Of a DNA stretch of 21,673 bases, positions 15,389 through 21,135 are shown in pieces. The stretch spans positions 1-21,673 of the IMG/VR virus record IMGVR_UViG_3300017743_002173, one strand, 5' to 3'. The notes under the pieces were generated by a model. That model was not told the DNA's origin and ran no database searches. It saw only the letters and a list, made by a program, of their open reading frames with translations. Numbering within the stretch: position 1 is the first letter of the stretch; every line of letters begins with the position of its first letter. Origin of the DNA: a virus. Made by a program: the position numbers and the translations under genes.

Positions 15389-15613
15389 ATGTTTTTAAGA
15401 ATACTAAAATACACAGCTGCTACAACCATACTAATTGCAATAGCTCTACACGCTTTTGATATGTACCCTTATAATGTATTTGTACATATTGCTGGTGCAA
15501 TCATGTGGACTTATGTAGGTTTTAAATGGAAAGAAGGCAGTATATTACTGAATTTTGTACCTCAAATTTTTATTTTAGGTGCAGGATTAGTTTATTATTT
15601 TTATGGCTTGTAA
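15389..15613 (+). CDS. Small integral membrane protein of unknown function
   Basis: A 74-residue hydrophobic protein with about two to three membrane segments: residues about 8-24 (YTAATTILIAIALHAF), about 29-46 (NVFVHIAGAIMWTYVGF) and about 52-72 (ILLNFVPQIFILGAGLVYYF). A short KWKEG loop lies between the last two. No signal peptidase site or catalytic motif is seen. It is not recognisable as a holin by sequence, although size and topology would allow one. The ATG follows the T-run of a terminator by 4 bases, with no SD, so expression probably requires read-through of that terminator. His22, His33 and Trp residues near the membrane edges are the only notable polar features. Confidence 0.72.
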   Translation: MFLRILKYTAATTILIAIALHAFDMYPYNVFVHIAGAIMWTYVGFKWKEGSILLNFVPQIFILGAGLVYYFYGL

Positions 15614-15631
15614 TTTTAAAGATAATAACTA

Positions 15632-15639
15632 TATAAATA
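15632..15639 (+). promoter_or_regulatory. T4-type late promoter of hsp20
   Basis: TATAAATA, an exact match to the T4 late promoter recognised by gp55-containing polymerase; a gp55 gene is present at 1406. A start near 15645 leaves a ~59-base leader to the Hsp20 ATG. Confidence 0.65.
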
Positions 15640-15642
15640 ATA

Positions 15643-15667
15643 ATGATACGCTCATAAGAGGTATCAT
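15643..15667 (+). promoter_or_regulatory. Hairpin at the 5' end of the hsp20 leader
   Basis: ATGATAC (15643-15649) / GTATCAT (15661-15667), with an inner CTC/GAG stem and an ATAA loop. It lies at the predicted 5' end of the late transcript and could stabilise it; the SD (AAAGGAGG, near 15690) lies outside the stem. Confidence 0.5.
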
Positions 15668-15703
15668 AACATTAACTTTGCTTAATTAAAAGGAGGTTCA
15701 ATT

Positions 15704-16156
15704 ATGACCAATCACAAAGCAATTCAATCAATTTTTACTAACCTAAGACCGTTTACTGTCGGCTTTGACGAAATGTTTGACCATTTAGATATGGTACACA
15801 ATCATATTCCGTCGCTGACACAAAACAATTATCCACCATATAATATTGTTAAGACAGGTTCCCTAACTTATGATATTGAGGTGGCTCTAGCAGGCTATGG
15901 TAAGAAGGACATCACAGTAAATTATGAGGATAATATCCTAAAAATTGAGTCTGTAAAAGATAAAGATACAAAAGAAGTTGAAGACAATGACGGTGTATTA
16001 CACAAAGGCATTGCTAAACGAAGCTTCGTTAAAAACTTTACGATTGCAGATGATGTCGAGGTCAAAGGGGCAGAACTCAAAGATGGTTTATTGAAAGTAT
16101 CTTTAGAGAAAATTGTTCCAGACCATAAAAAAGCAAGAACTATTAACATTAAATAG
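15704..16156 (+). CDS. hsp20: Hsp20/alpha-crystallin small heat-shock protein
   Basis: A 150-residue small heat-shock protein, an ATP-independent holdase that binds unfolding proteins. A short N-terminal arm (FDEMFDHLDM) leads into the alpha-crystallin domain. The domain begins PPYNIVKTGSLTYDIEVALAGYGKKDI (about 44-70) and ends with GAELKDGLLKVSLEK (about 122-136), the family's AxxxxGxL element with Glu-Leu-Lys-Asp. A C-terminal IxI motif (INI, 147-149) for oligomer assembly is present. The SD is a strong AAAGGAGG ahead of the ATG. An upstream TATAAATA suggests late expression, which would fit a role in virion assembly. Hsp20 genes are common in marine T4-like phages. Confidence 0.95.
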   Translation: MTNHKAIQSIFTNLRPFTVGFDEMFDHLDMVHNHIPSLTQNNYPPYNIVKTGSLTYDIEVALAGYGKKDITVNYEDNILKIESVKDKDTKEVEDNDGVLHKGIAKRSFVKNFTIADDVEVKGAELKDGLLKVSLEKIVPDHKKARTINIK

Positions 16157-16167
16157 TTTTTTAAAAC

Positions 16168-16202
16168 AGGTGCCGAAGGAGCATTGACTTTTTTCGGCAC
16201 TT
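16168..16202 (+). repeat. Promoter hairpin, copy 1 (between hsp20 and DUF262/HNH gene)
   Basis: AGGTGCCGAA (16168-16177) / TTCGGCACTT (16193-16202): a 10-bp stem with one G-T pair. The 15-base loop GGAGCATTGACTTTT contains the -35 TTGACT. A second copy at 17785-17814 keeps the loop and the GCCGAA core but changes the outer pairs on both sides (GTG/CAC to TG/CA plus G-C). Confidence 0.8.
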
Positions 16203-16212
16203 GTGATATTAT
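16184..16212 (+). promoter_or_regulatory. Promoter of the DUF262/HNH gene, overlapping a late-promoter match
   Basis: TTGACT (16184-16189), a 17-base spacer, TATTAT (16207-16212). TATAAATA (16210-16217), an exact T4 late promoter, overlaps the -10, so the site could be used both early by host sigma and late by gp55. Start near 16219 for the early form. The leader holds TTGGT/ACCAA and ATTGTTTT/AAAACAAT hairpins. Confidence 0.68.
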
Positions 16213-16267
16213 AAATAGAATCGTCAGCAAAGTTGGTTGCGACCAATCAGTTGACATAAAACGTATC

Positions 16268-16285
16268 ATTGTTTTCAAAACAATA
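16268..16285 (+). promoter_or_regulatory. Leader hairpin upstream of the DUF262/HNH gene
   Basis: ATTGTTTT and AAAACAAT form an 8-base dyad around a single C, which in RNA gives a stem with a small loop. It ends shortly before the SD (AAAGGA) of the gene at 16304. No T-run follows, so termination is unlikely. Confidence 0.5.
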
Positions 16286-16303
16286 TAACAAGAAAGGATA
16301 ATT

Positions 16304-17773
16304 ATGATACAATATGATCTATATGTCAAAACGGCATTAACAAATCTTAGAACAATCTCAGATAACTTTAGAACTGGAAAATGGATCGCATTTTCTAAGT
16401 GGTTACAAAGATTAGAACAAGAGAAAAAATGGACAGCCAAAGATAAGAAAAAGGCTAAGTCTTATTTGAATAGATTACTTTCAACGCAAGGTGCTATTCA
16501 AGGATTTTTGGTGTGTAACATCGAATTTCTAATATCAAATATCAATCAACAAAAAGAAGATCAACCAAATCTTGCCAACTTATGGGAAGAAATGGTAGAT
16601 TGGTTGAAAGAAAAACAGGCTCTAGGTGCTACGGACATAGTACTGGACGGTCAAAACAGATTGAAGTTTGCAATAGTAGGCTTCATGTCAAACCAATTAG
16701 GTATTAGTCTTAATATCGATGGTGAGGAAAAGAGTAATGTATTCTATAAAGATTTAGATACAGATACTAAAAAACAAGTGGATGAACACCAAGTATTGTT
16801 ATCAGTTGCCATTGGTGGCGATATCATAAGTGTTGTACAATCACTTATAGCTATTAACGAGGGTGAACCTTGGAGTGATAATGAAAAAAGAAGTGTTACA
16901 TTAACACCTATCTCTTATCACATTAATAGACTATCTTCACACCCTAGTATTGTTTCACTAAACAAGAAGTTAGGTAATAAAGTATTTTCTGGTGAGAAAT
17001 ATGCTTTAGAGAAGAAAGGTGATATTAGATTTATCGCCGAACACCTACACTATTTAAGAAATAGTAAAGTAGGTTCTGAAACATCTTTAACTTCTATGTA
17101 CAATGCAAAAGATGAAAACATCAAAGATCAACTAAAAAGATTAGATAAGATGTTTCTATGGGTTGCAAAAAACTTATCTCAAAAACTTATTGATAAAATA
17201 GAATCAAAAGAAGTTTATAGAGATTTGTTTTTATTTACAGCAATGTTAACAGATAAAACTGTAACAAATAGTGAAAACATAAACTATACAATACCTTTAA
17301 AACAAATACAATCACCAGAAATATATCTGGAGAAAGTTATCGAATCAGTAAAAGAAATGTTAGCTGACCCTAGTCAGTTTCAATCTTCTACTGATAAAAA
17401 AGGTAATACTGTATATAAAGTTGCAGACGCCAAACCACAGACCTTTTATGTTTACCACAAGAACTCAGCTGAGGTTGATCTTAGAGGTAGAGAAAGGTTG
17501 TTTACAACCACATTCAATAAAATACTGGATGAGTTGGTTGACGAAGGTGCAATTGTAACTGAAAATCCTAGAAAGATTGATAAATTTACCAAAATGCAAG
17601 TGGAACAAAAGTATGAGGGTGATATTTACGAGAGATATCCAACTGAAAACTTAGAATCACTTAACGGTAAAGAGATTGACCACTTTGTTTCTGTAAAGAA
17701 CTTTGGTCAAAATGCTGTTGATAATCTTAATTATACAGCTAAATCGCACAACAGAAAACTAGGTGCAAAATAA
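16304..17773 (+). CDS. DUF262/HNH protein, GmrSD-like nuclease
   Basis: A 489-residue protein. Near the N-terminus, TDIVLDGQNRLKFAIVGF contains DGQxR (115-119), the hallmark of the DUF262 (ParB/Srx-like) domain. SLIAINEGEPWSDNEKR (about 190-206) matches the second DUF262 motif, usually written NxGGxPLxxxE. The C-terminus ends in an HNH-type site, GKEIDHFVSVKNFGQ...VDNLNYTAKSHNRKLG (455-487), with Asp459-His460, Asn474 and His482-Asn483. DUF262 plus a C-terminal HNH is the GmrSD-type architecture, known from type IV restriction enzymes that cut modified DNA. In a phage it could exclude competing phages or act on host DNA; this is inference. It has its own promoter hairpin and SD (AAAGGA), and a sister promoter hairpin follows its stop by 11 bases. 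Confidence 0.78.
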   Translation: MIQYDLYVKTALTNLRTISDNFRTGKWIAFSKWLQRLEQEKKWTAKDKKKAKSYLNRLLSTQGAIQGFLVCNIEFLISNINQQKEDQPNLANLWEEMVDWLKEKQALGATDIVLDGQNRLKFAIVGFMSNQLGISLNIDGEEKSNVFYKDLDTDTKKQVDEHQVLLSVAIGGDIISVVQSLIAINEGEPWSDNEKRSVTLTPISYHINRLSSHPSIVSLNKKLGNKVFSGEKYALEKKGDIRFIAEHLHYLRNSKVGSETSLTSMYNAKDENIKDQLKRLDKMFLWVAKNLSQKLIDKIESKEVYRDLFLFTAMLTDKTVTNSENINYTIPLKQIQSPEIYLEKVIESVKEMLADPSQFQSSTDKKGNTVYKVADAKPQTFYVYHKNSAEVDLRGRERLFTTTFNKILDELVDEGAIVTENPRKIDKFTKMQVEQKYEGDIYERYPTENLESLNGKEIDHFVSVKNFGQNAVDNLNYTAKSHNRKLGAK

Positions 17774-17784
17774 AAATGAATATC

Positions 17785-17814
17785 TGGCCGAAGGAGCATT
17801 GACTTTTTCGGCCA
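17785..17814 (+). repeat. Promoter hairpin, copy 2 (upstream of gp45)
   Basis: TGGCCGAA (17785-17792) / TTCGGCCA (17807-17814), a perfect 8-bp stem. Its 14-base loop GGAGCATTGACTTT again contains the -35 TTGACT. Compare copy 1 at 16168-16202. Confidence 0.8.
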
Positions 17815-17827
17815 TTTATGTTATATT
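17799..17827 (+). promoter_or_regulatory. Promoter of the clamp/clamp-loader block
   Basis: TTGACT (17799-17804), a 17-base spacer, TATATT (17822-17827) with an upstream TG (extended -10). The predicted start, about 17834, falls 2 bases before the closing stem of the leader RNA at 17836. Confidence 0.75.
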
Positions 17828-17835
17828 AAAACAAT

Positions 17836-17909
17836 GAGCGGATATCGTATAAAAGTATTATGGCAGGTTACCAACTTGCAGACCTTGGGGCAGTACCAAG
17901 TATCCGCTC
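17836..17909 (+). ncRNA. Cloverleaf-shaped leader RNA of the gp45 mRNA (possible riboswitch)
   Basis: A closing stem of 9 perfect pairs (GAGCGGATA, 17836-17844 / TATCCGCTC, 17901-17909) encloses three arms. They are CGTA/TATG with a 9-base loop (17846-17862), GCAGG/CTTGC with a 7-base loop TTACCAA (17863-17879), and CTTGG/CCAAG with a 7-base loop GGCAGTA (17884-17900). The outline matches a tRNA, but the last arm lacks the TTCRA loop, the first arm lacks GG, and the closing stem is 2 pairs too long. The loop bases CCAA (17871-17874) can also pair with TTGG (17885-17888), competing with the third arm, and CC/GG contacts between the two 7-base loops are possible. The SD (GAGGAG, 17921) and ATG follow 11 and 25 bases later. 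Confidence 0.6.
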
Positions 17910-17934
17910 CAATTAATAATGAGGAGAATATATA

Positions 17935-18600
17935 ATGAATCTTTCAAGTGATACTTTGTCTGTACTTAAAAACTTTTCTGATATTAATCAAAATTTGTTG
18001 ATTAAACCAGGTAGTAAAGTACAAACAATCTCTACAATGAAAAATATTTTAGCAGAAGCTGAAATACCAGAAAAATTTAATAGTGAGTTTGCTATCTATG
18101 ACTTATCAGAGTTTTTAAGATCAGTAGAACTATTTGATAGTCCTGTTTTAAACTTTAATGGTGGTTCTAACGTAACCATTGCTGAAGAAAAAACAAAACA
18201 GAATATTAAATATTTCTTTGCTGATAAATCTGTAGTTGTAGCCCCTACAAAATCTATTAATATGCCAGACAAAACAATTTCTTTTACACTTACAAAAGAT
18301 AATTTTGGCAAACTTATGAAAGCCACAACGACATTAGGTTTACCTGACATTGCTGTTAGAGGTGATGGTAGTAAAATCAAAATGGTTGCAACAGATAAGA
18401 AAAACAATTCATCAAACGAGTATGCTATTGAAGTAGGCGAAACTGATAAAAAGTTTAGTGCTTATTTTAAAACAGAAAACTTTAAAATGGTTGGTGATGA
18501 TTATGATGTTGCAATATCAGTACAAAAGATATCACATTTTGTTAACAGGAATAAAGCTATTCAATATTGGATTGCATTAGAACCTGATAGTGAATTTTAA
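17935..18600 (+). CDS. 45: gp45-like DNA polymerase sliding clamp
   Basis: A 221-residue homologue of T4 gp45 (228 residues), the trimeric ring that tethers the DNA polymerase and, with gp55, activates late transcription. Recognisable stretches are the N-terminal LSSDTLSVLKNFSDINQNLLIKPG (2-25), EIPEKFNSEFAIYDLSEFLRSVELF and the C-terminal IQYWIALEPDSEF. The SD is GAGGAG. The leader contains the cloverleaf RNA. The gene is followed after 26 bases by gp44, as in T4. Confidence 0.95.
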   Translation: MNLSSDTLSVLKNFSDINQNLLIKPGSKVQTISTMKNILAEAEIPEKFNSEFAIYDLSEFLRSVELFDSPVLNFNGGSNVTIAEEKTKQNIKYFFADKSVVVAPTKSINMPDKTISFTLTKDNFGKLMKATTTLGLPDIAVRGDGSKIKMVATDKKNNSSNEYAIEVGETDKKFSAYFKTENFKMVGDDYDVAISVQKISHFVNRNKAIQYWIALEPDSEF

Positions 18601-18626
18601 ATTATGAATAAAGTGGAGTTTATATT

Positions 18627-19571
18627 ATGTCAGAATACTTGTGGGTTGAAAAATACCGACCAAAGAAGATCGAAGATTGTATCCTATCAGAGGATATTAA
18701 AGAAACATTTAGTCAATTTCTAAAACAAAAAGAAATACCTAATCTGTTATTATCCGGTACAGCTGGTACTGGTAAAACTACAGTTGCTCGTGCTTTGTGT
18801 GAGGAACTTGGTGCAGATTATATTATTATAAATGGTTCAGACGAAGGCCGTCAAATTGATACACTAAGAAATAAGATTAAGAACTTTGCTTCTACTGTAT
18901 CATTAACAGAGGACGCCAATCATAAAGTTGTAATTATAGATGAGGCAGATTATATGAATGCTGATAGTGTTCAACCTGCCTTGCGTAATTTTATTGAAAC
19001 CTTTTATAACAATTGTCGTTTCATATTTACTTGTAACTATAAGAACAAGATTATTCCAGCACTTCATTCGAGGTGTACTGTTATTGACTTTACAATTAAA
19101 AACGGTCAAAAGGTAAAAACTGCCAAATCTTTTATGCAGAGAATGTCCATTCTCCTTAAATCTGAAGGTGTGGAATTTGACAAAAAAGTGTTGGCTGAGT
19201 TAATTCAAAAGTATTATCCAGACTTCCGTAGAACTATTAATGAACTTCAAAGGTATTCCGTTAGAGGTAAAATCGATAATGGTATACTCTTTAGTATATC
19301 CGAGGCTAATAATAAAGAACTTATTAAGACTTTAAAAGACAAAAAGTTTTCAGAAATGCGAAAATGGGTGGTTCAAAATATAGATAAAGAACCAGCTTCA
19401 TTGTTTAGAGGTATCTATGATATTCTCTATGAGAACTTAGAGGCCAATTCTGTGCCTCAATCAATATTAATTATTGCAAATTATCAATATAAATCTGCTT
19501 TTGTTGCTGACCAAGAGATAAATATGGTCGCTTGTCTAACTGAAATTATGGCAAGTTGCAAATTTAAGTAG
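18627..19571 (+). CDS. 44: gp44-like clamp loader, large (AAA+) subunit
   Basis: A 314-residue AAA+ ATPase, homologue of T4 gp44 (319), which with gp62 opens the gp45 ring on primed DNA. The N-terminal WVEKYRPKKIEDCIL is the RFC-type start. Walker A is GTAGTGKT (44-51), Walker B is VIIDEAD (102-108) and the arginine-finger motif is SRC (148-150). The C-terminal collar domain follows. The SD is weak (GTGGAG). The gene order 45-44-62-regA matches T4, with one extra small ORF before 62. Confidence 0.96.
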   Translation: MSEYLWVEKYRPKKIEDCILSEDIKETFSQFLKQKEIPNLLLSGTAGTGKTTVARALCEELGADYIIINGSDEGRQIDTLRNKIKNFASTVSLTEDANHKVVIIDEADYMNADSVQPALRNFIETFYNNCRFIFTCNYKNKIIPALHSRCTVIDFTIKNGQKVKTAKSFMQRMSILLKSEGVEFDKKVLAELIQKYYPDFRRTINELQRYSVRGKIDNGILFSISEANNKELIKTLKDKKFSEMRKWVVQNIDKEPASLFRGIYDILYENLEANSVPQSILIIANYQYKSAFVADQEINMVACLTEIMASCKFK

Positions 19572-19579
19572 GGAATATA

Positions 19580-19720
19580 ATGGCGAAGAAAACATTATTT
19601 AGAGTAATGATAGTTAAGTTAAGAATGTGGTATGCAGATATAAGAGGTCATCATGGAAAACGCTGGGATTATGAGCCAGGTGATTGGTATATGGGCAGAC
19701 ATAACAAGATTAAAAAATAG
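19580..19720 (+). CDS. Small basic protein of 46 residues, unknown
   Basis: A short ORF starting 8 bases after the gp44 stop with GGGAA just upstream as a weak SD. It begins MAKKTLFRVMIVKLRMWYADIRGH and ends GDWYMGRHNKIKK. It is rich in Lys, Arg, Trp, Tyr and His, with a central GHHGKRWDYEPGDWYMG. Its fit in the gap between genes 44 and 62, in the same direction and with phage-like codon use, argues for a real gene. I recognise no family. It could bind nucleic acid or a clamp-loader subunit, but nothing shows this directly. Confidence 0.6.
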   Translation: MAKKTLFRVMIVKLRMWYADIRGHHGKRWDYEPGDWYMGRHNKIKK

Positions 19721-19737
19721 ATAATAAGGTTTATATC

Positions 19738-20130
19738 ATGTATGAGTTGAAAGATTATTTAAACGCAATCAATTATTCAAAAGAAAAATTATTAGATACA
19801 GACGATTTAACTTGGGAGAAGAAGTACCCTCCTTACATAGTTAATAAGTGTCTTTCTATGCATTGGGATTGCTTAGCATCCGCCAATGAAATCAACACAT
19901 ATCACTTCTTGGACAAGAAGCTGCAGTTTCATTTTTTGATAAATAGTATCCGTAAGAAAAAGCGATTTGGTGGTAAATGGTTATCACAAACCAAATTGAA
20001 GAACTTAGAGTATGTAAAAGAGTATTATGGATTTGGTAATGAAAAAGCAAAAGAGGCTCTAACCATACTTACAAAGGAACAAATTGAAAATATAAAAGAG
20101 ACCTTATCAAAAGGTGGGAGAAAAAGATGA
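19738..20130 (+). CDS. 62: gp62-like clamp loader, small subunit
   Basis: A 130-residue protein recognised as the small clamp-loader subunit by its position between genes 44 and regA and by LTWEKKYPPYIVNKCLSMHWDCLASANEINTYHFLDKKLQFHFLINSIRKKKRFGGKW (about 24-81). The pattern YPPYIVNKCLS, an asparagine-rich helix, then KKKRFxxKW is typical of marine T4-like gp62. It is shorter than T4 gp62 (187), as usual in that group. It has an AAGG SD and overlaps regA by 4 bases (ATGA). Confidence 0.9.
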   Translation: MYELKDYLNAINYSKEKLLDTDDLTWEKKYPPYIVNKCLSMHWDCLASANEINTYHFLDKKLQFHFLINSIRKKKRFGGKWLSQTKLKNLEYVKEYYGFGNEKAKEALTILTKEQIENIKETLSKGGRKR

Positions 20131-20573
20131 GTGAAGAAATACAATGGTCGCCTGAAAGTATGCTAGAAGTTACAATTAGTCAACCAGACGACTTTTTAAA
20201 AGTCAGAGAAACATTAACAAGAATTGGTGTAGCAAGTCGTAAAGATAAGACACTATATCAATCATGTCATATTTTACACAAACAAGGTAAGTATTACATA
20301 ACACACTTTAAAGAACTATTTGCTTTAGATGGCAAGAAGTCAACTTTAGTGGAAAATGATATTCAAAGAAGAAATACGATTGCAATTTTATTACAAGATT
20401 GGAACTTAATTAACATTGTTGAAAAAGATAGAACTGAGAATAAAGCACCATTAAGTCAAATAAAAGTTTTGCCTTATAAAGAGAAAAAAGAATGGACTTT
20501 ATCAGCTAAATATAATATAGGTAAAAGTAACAATGAAACTGAGGACAATACATCTAGTAGTGCAAATGCATAA
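20127..20573 (+). CDS. regA: RegA translational repressor
   Basis: A 148-residue homologue of T4 RegA (122), which binds initiation regions of early mRNAs, including those of genes 44, 45 and regA itself, and blocks translation. The family core is visible: LEVTISQPDDFLKVRETLTRIGVASRKDKTLYQSCHILHKQGKYYITHFKELFALDGK (about 12-70), then DIQRRNTIAILLQDWNLI. An Asn/Ser-rich tail of about 25 residues is extra. The gene overlaps gp62 by 4 bases and the RimK-type gene by 1 base. Confidence 0.95.
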   Translation: MSEEIQWSPESMLEVTISQPDDFLKVRETLTRIGVASRKDKTLYQSCHILHKQGKYYITHFKELFALDGKKSTLVENDIQRRNTIAILLQDWNLINIVEKDRTENKAPLSQIKVLPYKEKKEWTLSAKYNIGKSNNETEDNTSSSANA

Positions 20574-21135
20574 TGCAAGTACCAAATTTTAAAGATTATA
20601 TAACAGAAGCTAAAGGCGATAAAAAGTTTTTGCGTCTGCTCATTATTACAGATGAACCAGATAATGCAAAAGAATTTCATACTGCCGATAGACTACAAGA
20701 AGAGTGTAAGAAGTTAAACTATCCTTATTATTTGTTTAAACTTACAGGTGGTTATACTACATTTGAGGACGGTGTTCGTAAGTTTCATAACAAAGACGAC
20801 AAAAAAGGTTTTGAAGTTGGCGCTATGACCGTTGCTATTATAAGAGGTAGTATAACAAGAAAAGATAGTTGGATGGACTTTGTTTCTATTTTAGAAAGAG
20901 CTAATGCAACACTTGTAAATCCTAGAACTACAATTAATATGTGTGCTGACAAATATAGAACAGCATTAAGACTTGCAGATTATGGTCTAACACAACCTCA
21001 AACAAAACTAATTAACGACCACGAAAAATCAAATGATATAGTTGATGAATCGGGTATAAAGTTTCCTTTAATTATGAAAACTCTTAGAGGTAGTAAGGGT
21101 GTTGGTGTTTTATTTGTTGATAGTCCAAAAGGTTT
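20573..21135 (+). CDS. RimK-type ATP-grasp ligase, N-terminal part (broken by chimeric junction)
   Basis: Begins at the regA stop (TAATGC). The first ~188 residues contain an N-terminal alpha/beta domain (FLRLLIITDEPDNAKEF; LYxFKLTGG-like YLFKLTGGYTTF) and the start of the ATP-grasp domain. There, NPRTTINMCADKYRTALRLADYGLTQPQTKLI is followed by FPLIMKTLRGSKGVGVLFVD, the family's VxKxxxGSxGxGV element. After DSPKGL at 21135 the reading frame runs into foreign sequence (IVSISL, stop at 21157). Joining 21135 to the reverse complement of 21589-21136 restores a continuous, homologous frame of 339 codons with no stop. RimK-type enzymes add amino acids such as glutamate to protein C-termini or make small peptides; the phage target is unknown. 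Confidence 0.85.

Noticed and set aside
17836-17909. A functional tRNA gene (the middle loop would read anticodon ACC)
   Set aside because: The outline fits but the T-loop is GGCAGTA instead of TTCRANY, the D-loop has no GG, the acceptor stem is 9 bp with no free bases where expected, and ACC is an unusual bacterial glycine anticodon. Kept as a tRNA-shaped leader.
17836-17909. Purine-type riboswitch, because two hairpins with 7-base loops could kiss
   Set aside because: The junction sequences do not match the purine core, and there is an extra arm. No known riboswitch consensus could be matched by eye.
3246-20680. Many - strand open frames of 60-170 codons opposite the real genes
   Set aside because: All lie antisense to clearly homologous genes, lack SDs and show no recognisable motifs; they arise from the AT-rich codon pattern.
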